From: Caryophanales bacterium UBA7278
GTDB taxonomy: Bacteria; Bacillota_I; Bacilli_A; RFN20; CAG-826
Direction of reading: 5' to 3'
DNA: 28,760 bases
Assembly (NCBI GenBank): GCA_002472275.1
Contig: DKRQ01000017.1
Coordinates: 4,268 to 33,027, forward strand
The translations under genes were made by a program, and so were the position numbers. Of this stretch, positions 7,277-14,658 are shown in pieces. The first letter of the stretch is position 1. Each line of letters begins with the position of its first letter. The notes beneath the pieces were generated by a model. It was not told the origin of the DNA and ran no database searches. It saw nothing but the letters and a program-made list of their open reading frames with translations.

Positions 7277-7298
7277 CACAGCAGAGCTGTGCTTTTTT
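7277..7298 (+). terminator. plus-strand terminator without an obvious gene
   Basis: A perfect 6-bp stem (CACAGC, loop AGA, GCTGTG) is followed by CTTTTTT on the plus strand. The only genes nearby read the other way. It would end any transcript reading antisense through the 131-residue gene, for example read-through from the small RNA genes. Confidence 0.55.
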
Positions 7299-7308
7299 GT
7301 TTAGACAA

Positions 7309-7339
7309 TAGGAAAAGGGCCGCGGTTAAGCGACCCTTT
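7309..7339 (-). terminator. intrinsic terminator after gap
   Basis: The minus strand arms AAAGGGTCGC and GCGGCCCTTT form a 10-bp stem (loop TTAACC, one T-G pair) followed by TCC. It lies 20 bases past the gap stop codon. The T-run is short. Confidence 0.7.
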
Positions 7340-7359
7340 GAACGTGGCTTTGCCTGGTA

Positions 7360-8427
7360 TTAGAGCTCGGCGAAGTACTTGATGGTACGGACCATCTGAG
7401 AGGTGTAGGAGTTCTCGTTGTCGTACCAAGAGACGACCTGCACCTGATAGAGGCCTTCGCCAACCTTGGCGACCATGGTCTGGGTGGCATCGAAGAGGGA
7501 GCCATAACGCATACCGATGACGTCGGAGGAGACGAGCGGTTCCTCGGTGTAGCCGAAGGAAGCGGAAGAGGCGGCCTTCATCGCGGCGTTGATCTTCTCG
7601 ACGGTGACGTCTTCGCCCTTGACGACGGCCACGAGCAAGGTGGTGGAGCCGGTCGGGACGGGGACACGCTGAGCGGAGCCGATGAGCTTGCCGTTGAGTT
7701 CAGGGATAACTAGACCGATGGCCTTGGCGGCACCGGTGGAGTTAGGAACGATGTTGGCGGCGCCGGCACGGGCACGGCGGAGATCGCCTTTGCGGTGAGG
7801 TCCATCGAGGATCATCTGGTCACCGGTGTAGGCGTGGACGGTGGTCATGATGCCGGATTGGATCGGGAAGGCATCGTTGAGGGCCTTGGCCATCGGGGCG
7901 AGGCAGTTGGTGGTGCAGCTCGCGGCGGAGATGACCTGGTCATCCTTAGTTAGGGTCTTCTCGTTGACGGAGTAGACGATGGTCTTGAGGTCTTTGCCAG
8001 CGGGAGCGGAGATGACGACCTTCTTGGCGCCCGCTTCGATGTGGGCCATGGATTTCTCCTTGGAGCAATAGAAGCCAGTGCACTCGAGGACGACGTCGAC
8101 GCCGAGTTTGCCCCAGGGGAGGTTAACGGCCTTGGGTTCGGCATAGATGGTGATTTCCTTGCCATCGACGATGATGGCGCCGGGAACCTTGACGGTCTTG
8201 CCGTCTTCTTCGTAGATGGGTTCCTTGGACTCGACGGTGTGGAGATTCTCGCCGATGACGCCGCAATAGCCCTTCTGGGCGGTGTCATACTTCAAGAGGT
8301 TGGCGAGCATCTTGGGGCTCGTGAGGTCGTTGATGGCGACGACTTCATAGCCCTCGGCACCGAACATTTGACGGAAAGCAAGACGGCCGATGCGTCCGAA
8401 TCCGTTGATCGCAACTTTAACTGACAT
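7360..8427 (-). CDS. gap: glyceraldehyde-3-phosphate dehydrogenase, type I
   Basis: It oxidises glyceraldehyde 3-phosphate to 1,3-bisphosphoglycerate with NAD. The 355-residue protein has the Rossmann motif NGFGRIGR (8-15), D34 after the second strand, which points to NAD rather than NADP, the active-site C171 in SAASCTTNC, and H198 in TTVHAYTGDQ. It is slightly longer than the usual 330-340 residues because of an insertion near residues 60-80. AAGGAGG lies seven bases before the ATG. It stands alone, away from pgk-tpiA, with its own promoter and terminator. Confidence 0.97.
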   Translation of the reverse strand: MSVKVAINGFGRIGRLAFRQMFGAEGYEVVAINDLTSPKMLANLLKYDTAQKGYCGVIGENLHTVESKEPIYEEDGKTVKVPGAIIVDGKEITIYAEPKAVNLPWGKLGVDVVLECTGFYCSKEKSMAHIEAGAKKVVISAPAGKDLKTIVYSVNEKTLTKDDQVISAASCTTNCLAPMAKALNDAFPIQSGIMTTVHAYTGDQMILDGPHRKGDLRRARAGAANIVPNSTGAAKAIGLVIPELNGKLIGSAQRVPVPTGSTTLLVAVVKGEDVTVEKINAAMKAASSASFGYTEEPLVSSDVIGMRYGSLFDATQTMVAKVGEGLYQVQVVSWYDNENSYTSQMVRTIKYFAEL

Positions 8428-8462
8428 TAAATGTCCTCCTTGATTAAGAAATTGCTGTGTTA

Positions 8463-8491
8463 ATTATGGGCGCGCTCGGCCGCGTTTTCAA
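8463..8491 (-). promoter_or_regulatory. gap promoter
   Basis: The -35 TTGAAA (8486-8491) and -10 CATAAT (8463-8468) are separated by 17 bases. The predicted leader is about 30 bases and contains the AAGGAGG site. Confidence 0.75.
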
Positions 8492-8511
8492 GAAAACACT
8501 ATGCGCCGCGT

Positions 8512-9567
8512 TCATTCCGCTTCCAAATGCCCCATCATAGATGCAAACGGGGCAAAACAAGGGAGGGCGAAAGACAGGGTTCCATATTCCTTTGAAACGA
8601 TGAACCCCTTATCGATCAATCTCTTACGGTAGTTTTGGAAATTGCTTTCCTTCATTCCGGCTTTGGCCATGACGTCTTTGGCGGCGCCATCGGTCTCGGC
8701 GAGGGCCTGGCAAAACAGTTTCTCTTTCGGGGTCAGGTCCTTCCACAGGATGTCATAGCCGTTATGCCAAAGGTATTCCTGATATTTGCTTAAAAGGGCC
8801 TCGTCGACTTCGGTGCCCCCCGACTCGTAGAGGAAATAACCCAAAACCTGATAGGCAAAGGCATAACCTTTGGTTATTTTGGCGAACTCGACCGCCCGCT
8901 CTTCCGAGACGGCGAATTCCTTTTGGTATTGAGACGCGATGGCCAAGGCATCCAAAGGACCGAGTTCAATCTTTGGGGTCCTCGAAAGGAAGGACATTCC
9001 CTTGTCCGCGGTAATTCTCTCGATGTTCTCCTTCAAACCCGTCATAAGCAAAAACAGTTTGTATCCGCGTCCGATCGCGGACTGGTAGAAATTGGCAAAG
9101 TAGCGAAGTTCCTTGGTCGCGTTGGCCTCATCGATCGTGACTAGCACCCTCTTCCCTTTCTCCTTGGCCTTTTTGAGCAGTTCCTCGGCGATGATGTCTG
9201 GCTCTGTGATGACCTGCCCTTTCTTGACCGTGAGGCTCATATAGGGGACGGATACGGTCAAAGACCAATCCGCAAAGAGCTTTTGCAATTGCCCTTGGGC
9301 GTAGAGCCTTTGGGAAAAGGAGGTCATCAAATCGCCCTGGGGGTTTAGATCCACCACGATCCATCCCTGCTTCGAGAGCTCATCGGCAAGGGAGCGCATG
9401 AAAACGGTCTTTCCCGAACCGCGGATCCCCGTGATCAAATAAGCCAGAATCTGGGGGTCTTTCGAAAGGAATTTTGAAAGGACCCCTTCCGCCACTTCGG
9501 TTCGTTTGACCACCGATAGGGCGGTCTTGCCATACATCAAGGTGAATGGGTTTTCTCTTTCGGACAT
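8512..9567 (-). CDS. AAA+ ATPase with C-terminal winged-helix-like domain
   Basis: This 351-residue protein has Walker A GIRGSGKT (47-54) and Walker B VLVTIDE (D146, E147). The C-terminal 75 residues, starting at LTPKEKLFCQAL, look like a winged helix-turn-helix (DVMAKAGMKESNFQNYRKRLIDKG). The overall plan is that of archaeal-type or STAND-like ATPases of unknown function that are common as accessory genes in gut Firmicutes. ATG 9567 is chosen because AAGGAGG lies five bases before it. The start is preceded directly by an array of ten-base repeats that includes the promoter, so the winged helix may bind these repeats and control the gene. It lies between gap and the ABC exporter. Confidence 0.85.
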   Translation of the reverse strand: MSERENPFTLMYGKTALSVVKRTEVAEGVLSKFLSKDPQILAYLITGIRGSGKTVFMRSLADELSKQGWIVVDLNPQGDLMTSFSQRLYAQGQLQKLFADWSLTVSVPYMSLTVKKGQVITEPDIIAEELLKKAKEKGKRVLVTIDEANATKELRYFANFYQSAIGRGYKLFLLMTGLKENIERITADKGMSFLSRTPKIELGPLDALAIASQYQKEFAVSEERAVEFAKITKGYAFAYQVLGYFLYESGGTEVDEALLSKYQEYLWHNGYDILWKDLTPKEKLFCQALAETDGAAKDVMAKAGMKESNFQNYRKRLIDKGFIVSKEYGTLSFALPCFAPFASMMGHLEAE

Positions 9568-9577
9568 AAGTTCCTCC

Positions 9578-9686
9578 TTGTGCAAGTTTGTGCAACTTCG
9601 AAAATATTATGCAACTTTGTGCAAGTTTGTGCAAGTTTGTGCAACTTTGAAAATTTTGTGCAACTTTGTGCAAGTTTGTGCAACTT
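9578..9686. repeat. array of nine ten-base repeats (TTGTGCAANT) upstream of the AAA+ ATPase gene
   Basis: Eight units contain TTGTGCAA and one contains TTATGCAA. They are phased at ten bases in three clusters of two, four and three units. The gaps between clusters are TCGAAAATAT (9598-9607) and TTGAAAATT (9648-9656). Ten-base phasing places every unit on one face of the DNA helix. The array ends next to the ribosome binding site. Confidence 0.9.
9606..9634 (-). promoter_or_regulatory. promoter embedded in the ten-base repeat array
   Basis: The -35 TTGCAC (9629-9634) and -10 CATAAT (9606-9611) are separated by 17 bases. The -10 is created by the one variant unit (TTATGCAA), which may explain why that unit differs. 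A protein bound to the array would cover this promoter. Confidence 0.6.
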
Positions 9687-9688
9687 GG

Positions 9689-9721
9689 AAAAAGCCGACC
9701 GGGTTAGGCTTCCTGGTCGGC
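9689..9721 (-). terminator. intrinsic terminator of the ABC exporter operon
   Basis: The minus strand arms GCCGACC and GGTCGGC enclose 14 bases and are followed by TTTTTCC. The stop codon of the second ABC gene (9704-9706) lies in the loop, so the last codons form part of the stem. Confidence 0.8.
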
Positions 9722-11494
9722 ATATTGGAGCTGATAGAGCTTGTAGTAATGGCCCTTCTTCTTAAGAAGCGCCTGGTGGTTGCCCTGCTCTAGGATCTCC
9801 CCGTTTTGCAAGACGATGATGTTGTCCGCGTGTTGGATGGTCGATAGACGATGGGCCACGACGAGCATCGTGCCAATGTTCTTGATCTTCTCGAGGGAGT
9901 CCTGGATGAGGAGCTCGGTCTCGGTGTCGATGTTCGCGGTCGCCTCGTCGAGGATCAGGATCTGCGGCTTATGGAGGATGGTCCTCGCGAAGGAAAGCAG
10001 CTGCCTTTGGCCCGCGGAGAAGTTCTCGCCCCTTTCGAGCACTTCCTCCTCGTACTTATTGGGGAGGCTTTCGATGAAGGGGGAGGCGTTGACGTAGTCG
10101 CAGGCGGACTTTATTTGCTCATCCGTGAAGGAATCGTCATGGAGGGTCAAGTTGCTCCTAATGGAACCCGAGAAGAGGAAGACATCCTGAAGCATCTGCC
10201 CCACCGCTTTCCTAAGGGAATCGATCTTGATCTCCGTGATGTCGACGTCGTCGATGAGGATCTGGCCCTTTTGGATTTCGTAGTTGCGGACGATGAGGCC
10301 TAGGATCGTGGTTTTGCCCGCGCCGGTCGCCCCGACAAAGGCCACGGTTTGGCGGGGTTCCACGACGAAGGAGACGTCCTTGAGGATCCAGTTCTCGCCT
10401 TCATAAGCAAACCAAACGTGACGGAACTCGATCTTGCCTTGGAAGGAATCGACGTCCCTGGCCTCGGGCTTATCCACCACTTCGGGCGGCACGTCGAGGA
10501 GGCTATAGAGCCTTTCGGCGGCGGTCAGGGCGCGCTGAATCTGGTTGAGTTGGTCGGCGATGTTCTGGATCGGGTTGAAGAAACGGGAGAGGTAGAGGTA
10601 GAAGGCGACGATCTCCGCGGCCATCAAAGGAATCGATAGGCCCACGAAGAAGGTGACCCCGATGGAACCGAAATAGAGCAAGTTGATGAAGGGGCGGTAG
10701 AAGGCGAATGCCATGACCACGCGGTAGATGGCCTTGCGGATGTTCTGGTTCTTCACGTCGAATTCGGCTTCTTTCCTCTTCTCCTGGTTGAAGATCTGGG
10801 TGACTTTCATGCCGGAGAGGTTCTCGCTTAGGAAGGCATTGAGGTCGGAGATATAACGCCTTTCCTGACGGAAGAATTTGCCGACGATCTTACCAAAGAA
10901 GAAGGAGACGACCCCCGCGGTGAGGGCGAATAGGAGCAGCCACAAAGAGAGTTGGATCGAGATGATCATCATGATGATGAGGACCCCGATGACCGTCATG
11001 AGGTTGGAGATGAGGTTGACCAAAACGCTCGTGAAGAGGTCGGAGACCGCCGCGGTGTAGTTGGCGACTCTCGTCACCAAGGAGCCCGTGGCCATCTGGT
11101 TGAATTGGTTCTGCGACATCGACTCGATGTGCTGGAAGACCTCCATGCGCATGCGATAGACGATGCGTTGGCCCGCCTTTTGTAGAACCATCGACTGCAG
11201 GTAACGGATGCCTTGGTTGGCCACCCCTAAAAGGGCATAGCCGAGGACGATGAGCATCAAGGCGCGCATCGTCGTATTGTCGATGACCCCTTTTAGGACC
11301 TCGACGAAACGGGAGGTCAAATAGGGAAGGACGATGTCGATGCCGACGTTGACGGCAATGAGGAAAAGCGAAAGGAAAATGGCGAGCTTCTCTTTGGCGA
11401 TGTAGGGACGGCTATGGGAAAGCAGTTCCCTTAGGGACATCTTCCGATCGCCAAGAAGCTTCTCTTTTTCTTCGTTCATGGCTTCTTCATCCAT
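9704..11494 (-). CDS. ABC exporter half-transporter, catalytically complete subunit
   Basis: This protein of about 596 residues has an N-terminal six-helix exporter domain and a C-terminal ATPase domain. The ATPase has Walker A GATGAGKTT, signature FSAGQRQ, and Walker B ILILDEATANID with the catalytic glutamate, followed by a switch histidine in VVAHRLS. It is the likely partner of the upstream subunit in a heterodimeric exporter of the LmrCD/BmrCD/TmrAB kind, moving drugs, lipids or peptides out of the cell; the substrate is unknown. ATG 11494 overlaps the upstream stop by eight bases. A GTG at 11506 is also possible. GGAAGGGGG upstream may be its ribosome binding site. Confidence 0.93.
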   Translation of the reverse strand: MDEEAMNEEKEKLLGDRKMSLRELLSHSRPYIAKEKLAIFLSLFLIAVNVGIDIVLPYLTSRFVEVLKGVIDNTTMRALMLIVLGYALLGVANQGIRYLQSMVLQKAGQRIVYRMRMEVFQHIESMSQNQFNQMATGSLVTRVANYTAAVSDLFTSVLVNLISNLMTVIGVLIIMMIISIQLSLWLLLFALTAGVVSFFFGKIVGKFFRQERRYISDLNAFLSENLSGMKVTQIFNQEKRKEAEFDVKNQNIRKAIYRVVMAFAFYRPFINLLYFGSIGVTFFVGLSIPLMAAEIVAFYLYLSRFFNPIQNIADQLNQIQRALTAAERLYSLLDVPPEVVDKPEARDVDSFQGKIEFRHVWFAYEGENWILKDVSFVVEPRQTVAFVGATGAGKTTILGLIVRNYEIQKGQILIDDVDITEIKIDSLRKAVGQMLQDVFLFSGSIRSNLTLHDDSFTDEQIKSACDYVNASPFIESLPNKYEEEVLERGENFSAGQRQLLSFARTILHKPQILILDEATANIDTETELLIQDSLEKIKNIGTMLVVAHRLSTIQHADNIIVLQNGEILEQGNHQALLKKKGHYYKLYQLQYADQEA

Positions 11495-13286
11495 TGCGAC
11501 GCTCACCCCCTTCCACTTCTTTCTCGAGTTCCTGGAGATAGACCATCCTTTGGTACAAGGGGGATTCCTTCATGAGGGTCTCGTGGGACCCATAGGCCAC
11601 CACAGCTCCCCTATCGAGGACGATGATCTTATCCATATGCATGACCGAGGAAACGCGGGAGGCGATCAAAATGGTCGTCTGGCCCTTGCGTTGCTCGGCG
11701 ATGTTCTTGAGGATCTTCTCCTCGGTCTTCACGTCGACCGCGGAGACGCAGTCGTCCATGACGAGGATCGGGGCTTTCTTATAGAAGGCCCTGGCGATGG
11801 AGACGCGTTGCTTCTGTCCGCCCGAAAGGGTGACGCCCCTCTCGCCGGAGACGGTGTCGTATCCCTTGGGGAAGCCCTCGATGTTTTCCTTGACGTCGGC
11901 GAATTCGGCCGCTTCCACCACCGCTTCGTGCTCGGGCTTATCGGCGGAGAAAGCGATGTTATTCTCGATCTTGTCGGAGAAGAGGAAGTTATCCTGCGGG
12001 GCATAGGCGACCGCATCCCTTAAGGAGGCGATGTCGACGTCCATCAAATCGACCCCGTCGACGAAAAGGGAGCCCTTGTCGATGTTATAGAGGCGGAAAA
12101 GCGAATTGACCAAGGTGGTTTTGCCTGAGCCCACTTTGCCGACCACGCCGATATGGGCGCCAGGTTCAATCGTCAAGGAAACCTCGGACAAAGCCGGGGA
12201 GGCGGTGCCGGGATAGGTGAAGGTGAAGTTCCTGAATTCGATTTGGCCCTTCACGTTTTCTAGTTTCACCGGATTCTCGGGGTTTTTGACGTCGATTTCG
12301 GTGTCGAGGAAGGCGCTGATGCGGCGCAAGGAGCCCTTGGCCCTAGAACGCATGGAGACGATTTGGCCGAGGGCGATCATCGGCCAGATGAGGAGGTCGA
12401 TGTAGCCGACGAACTCGAATAGGCCGCCGACGGTGAGCTCGATCGGATGACCCGCGACCACGATCGGGTTGCCGCTAGCAAAGCAATAGACGAACCAGCC
12501 GCCAAAGCCCAAGACGAGAGCGATCTCGGCGACGAGGATGATCTCGATGATGACGTCGAAGAAGACGGAGAGGCGGGCGAAGCCGACGTTGACCTCCTGG
12601 TTCCTGCGGGCGATTTTGGCGAAGGCGTGGATTTCCTTGTTCTGCTTGACGAAGGACTTGATGACGCGGATGCCGGTGAAGTTCTCGTTGGCGAAGTCAT
12701 AGAGGCGGTCGAATTCCTTCTGACGGAGTTCCCACCTGGCCGACATGAAGCGGTCGACCAAGGCGCCCCAGACGATGATGAGGCCGATCGGGGCCATGGC
12801 CAAAAGGGTCATCCACGGGTTCAAGCGGATCATGGAGACCAACACGGAGACGGAGAGGAAGATCGCGTCGACGATCATGACGGTGCCCCATCCGAAGAAG
12901 TCGCTGATCTCCTCGATGTCGGAGGTAAACCAGTTCATGATGTTGCCGACCTTGGTCTCGTGGTAATAGGAGGCGGAAAGCTTCTCGGCCTTGTCGAACA
13001 TCTCTTTGCGGATGCCGGCGGCGATACCCGTGGAGGCACGGAAGATGGAAAGCCTCCAGATGGCCCTGCCCACGAACATGATGAGGGCGCAGAGCATGAT
13101 GAAGCCAACGATCTTGCCGAGTTCGTCGAGATTGTCCACGAGAATCGAATCCTCGTCGATGATCTGACCCAAAAAGCGCGGAATGAAAGTCTGGGCCACG
13201 TCAACGACGATGAGGGCGATGACGCCTAGAAGAAAGAAGGCCCAGTATTTGCGGTAGTATTTGTTGACGTGTCTTCCAAATAGCAT
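11487..13286 (-). CDS. ABC exporter half-transporter, subunit with degenerate site
   Basis: This 599-residue protein has six membrane helices, then an ATPase domain with Walker A GKVGSGKTT and signature TLSGGQKQR. The Walker B is VMDDCVSAVD, with aspartate where the catalytic glutamate should be, and the switch region is ILIASRVSSV without the usual histidine. Loss of both in one subunit and their retention in the other is the hallmark of heterodimeric exporters with one weak ATP site. It is the first gene of a two-gene operon. No ribosome binding site is present and the predicted RNA leader is only about six bases. A palindrome sits between its -35 and -10. Confidence 0.93.
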   Translation of the reverse strand: MLFGRHVNKYYRKYWAFFLLGVIALIVVDVAQTFIPRFLGQIIDEDSILVDNLDELGKIVGFIMLCALIMFVGRAIWRLSIFRASTGIAAGIRKEMFDKAEKLSASYYHETKVGNIMNWFTSDIEEISDFFGWGTVMIVDAIFLSVSVLVSMIRLNPWMTLLAMAPIGLIIVWGALVDRFMSARWELRQKEFDRLYDFANENFTGIRVIKSFVKQNKEIHAFAKIARRNQEVNVGFARLSVFFDVIIEIILVAEIALVLGFGGWFVYCFASGNPIVVAGHPIELTVGGLFEFVGYIDLLIWPMIALGQIVSMRSRAKGSLRRISAFLDTEIDVKNPENPVKLENVKGQIEFRNFTFTYPGTASPALSEVSLTIEPGAHIGVVGKVGSGKTTLVNSLFRLYNIDKGSLFVDGVDLMDVDIASLRDAVAYAPQDNFLFSDKIENNIAFSADKPEHEAVVEAAEFADVKENIEGFPKGYDTVSGERGVTLSGGQKQRVSIARAFYKKAPILVMDDCVSAVDVKTEEKILKNIAEQRKGQTTILIASRVSSVMHMDKIIVLDRGAVVAYGSHETLMKESPLYQRMVYLQELEKEVEGGERRNG

Positions 13287-13298
13287 ACGCGATGGATA

Positions 13299-13326
13299 AT
13301 CATAAATTAACAGTTGTTAATTGCAA
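13299..13326 (-). promoter_or_regulatory. ABC exporter promoter with palindromic operator in the spacer
   Basis: The -35 TTGCAA (13321-13326) and -10 TATGAT (13299-13304) are separated by 16 bases. The spacer is almost filled by TTAACAGTTGTTAA (13307-13320), a perfect inverted repeat with a two-base centre. A bound repressor would block the polymerase. The XRE regulator encoded next door at 13402 is a candidate. Confidence 0.7.
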
Positions 13327-13345
13327 CGGTTTTGCTTGAAAAGAT

Positions 13346-13375
13346 GAAAAGACGGGCTTTTTTCCGCCTGTCTTT
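13346..13375 (-). terminator. intrinsic terminator after the XRE regulator gene
   Basis: The minus strand arms AAAGACAGGC and GCCCGTCTTT (one mismatch) enclose an A-rich loop and are followed by TTTTCATC. It separates whiA-xre from the ABC exporter operon. Confidence 0.7.
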
Positions 13376-13401
13376 GTCCATTTCAAAACGGCCCAGTTTC
13401 C

Positions 13402-13632
13402 TTATGGGAGCAGGTCTTTGACGGATACGCCTAAACCCGTCGCGATGCGGAGCAAGGTGAGGTAACTAGGGTTCCTCCTGCCCTTTTCGATGTCGTTGAT
13501 ATGCGTCTTGGAAATGCCCGTCTCCAAAGAGAGGGTCAGTTGGGTTAGGCCCGCTTTCCTCCGCAAAAGGGCTATTTTTTGTCCTAAAGCGAGCAGGCTT
13601 TCCTTTTCCATCGGGGTCTCATTCCTTCTCAT
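13402..13632 (-). CDS. small XRE-family helix-turn-helix regulator
   Basis: This 76-residue protein is a single Cro/C1-type helix-turn-helix domain: LGQKIALLRRKAGLTQLTLS, then TGISKTHINDIEKGRRNPS, then the closing helix ending VSVKDLLP. It binds DNA, probably as a dimer. The start at 13632 overlaps the end of whiA by 14 bases and has GAAGGAG seven bases upstream inside whiA, so the two genes are translationally coupled. An ATG at 13611 is possible but has a poorer site. It could regulate the exporter promoter about 80 bases downstream, where a TTAACA/TGTTAA palindrome lies, or its own operon. This is inference. Confidence 0.9.
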   Translation of the reverse strand: MRRNETPMEKESLLALGQKIALLRRKAGLTQLTLSLETGISKTHINDIEKGRRNPSYLTLLRIATGLGVSVKDLLP

Positions 13633-14578
13633 TTGGATGCTCCTTCAAATAGGCTTCGTGGATGGAACGGAAGATATGGTTCACGTTGGATTTGGAGATG
13701 GTTGAGGCGAGTTCCTCGGATAAGGCCACCGCGAGCTCCCCTAGCGAGGCCTCGGGGTTAGCGACCCTAAGCTCCATGAGGGCCCTTTCCTTGGGGTTCC
13801 AATGGGTTTCGGGGAAATGGGACAGCAGGAATTCAATCTCCTTCTTTTGCCTAGCGCCGGCTTCCATCGTCTTGGACATGTTCGCGGTGTCCAAGTTGGT
13901 GAGCCTATTGCCGATATTGGCGAAGTCGCGGTTCACCCTGACGTCTTCGAACTTGAGGCACGCCGAAGTGGCCCCCACCAGGACGAGGAACTCGGAGATC
14001 TGCTCGGCTTTCTTAAGGTAGACGATCCACTGGTTTCTCCTGACGGATACCTTGGGCGAGAAATGGTGGCCTTGGGCCTTGGTGAGAAGATGGCAAAGCC
14101 ATTTCGCGTAGGATTGGTCGTTCGTGGCGATTTCCAGGTGGTAATTGCTCGAAGAGGGGTCATTGACCGAGCCCGAGGCAAGGAAGGCCCCCGAAAGATA
14201 GGCGGAGGCTTCCTCGTCGGAATCCACGAGCCCATGGGGGATGCGCGGGGAGAAATAGTCGACCTCGAGCCTTTCCAAAACCGCGGGTGCCTCGGGGACG
14301 AGGACGTGGTATTTCATCTTCTTGCGGAAGCCGATGCCCCTGGAATAGGAAAACCTAGGCTGTCTCCCTAGCAAAGAGGAGGCCATGAGGTAGAGCGCCT
14401 TCGCGATCTTGGCGGATTCGCTGCTCAAATCGAGCTCCTCCCCCATCGCCGAGAGACGGATGGAACCGTTGATCCTGGCAAACGCCGAAAGGAAGGAGGC
14501 CTGGCAAGAAGGCGGGAATTCGATTTGGGCGATTTCCTCTTTCGCCTCCATGGCAAAGGACGGCTTGTTCTCTTTCAT
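13619..14578 (-). CDS. whiA: WhiA family DNA-binding protein
   Basis: WhiA proteins join a LAGLIDADG homing-endonuclease-like fold without nuclease activity to a C-terminal helix-turn-helix. They affect cell division and chromosome segregation in Bacillota and sporulation in Actinomycetota. The 319-residue protein has the expected plan, with the core at ASAYLSGAFLASGSVNDP (about residues 125-142) and the C-terminal helix-turn-helix after ERALMELRVANPEASLGELA. No ribosome binding site precedes the ATG. Instead TATTAT (14586-14591) lies seven bases upstream, suggesting a leaderless mRNA; its -35 is weak. It leads a two-gene operon with xre. In Bacillus it follows trxB-yvcJ-yvcK; here yvcJ and yvcK are absent. 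Confidence 0.93.
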   Translation of the reverse strand: MKENKPSFAMEAKEEIAQIEFPPSCQASFLSAFARINGSIRLSAMGEELDLSSESAKIAKALYLMASSLLGRQPRFSYSRGIGFRKKMKYHVLVPEAPAVLERLEVDYFSPRIPHGLVDSDEEASAYLSGAFLASGSVNDPSSSNYHLEIATNDQSYAKWLCHLLTKAQGHHFSPKVSVRRNQWIVYLKKAEQISEFLVLVGATSACLKFEDVRVNRDFANIGNRLTNLDTANMSKTMEAGARQKKEIEFLLSHFPETHWNPKERALMELRVANPEASLGELAVALSEELASTISKSNVNHIFRSIHEAYLKEHPNEKE

Positions 14579-14585
14579 GGGCCTT

Positions 14586-14591
14586 ATAATA
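14586..14591 (-). promoter_or_regulatory. -10 box of whiA, implying a leaderless mRNA
   Basis: TATTAT ends seven bases before the ATG. The best -35-like hexamer is TCGACA (14607-14612) at a short 15-base spacing. If used, transcription starts at or next to the initiation codon. Confidence 0.55.
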
Positions 14592-14620
14592 CCACGGCTT
14601 CCGGCGTGTCGAAACCAAAG

Positions 14621-14649
14621 GAAAAGGCCACGGGGAACTCCTCGTGGCC
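14621..14649 (-). terminator. intrinsic terminator after trxB
   Basis: The minus strand arms GGCCACG and CGTGGCC are followed by TTTTCC. It begins about ten bases past the trxB stop codon and separates trxB from whiA. Confidence 0.85.
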
Positions 14650-14658
14650 CTAAGTCTC

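Noticed and set aside
9578..9686. The ten-base repeat array as a CRISPR array.
   Set aside because: Units are ten bases with no spacers of 25-40 bases, and no cas genes are present.
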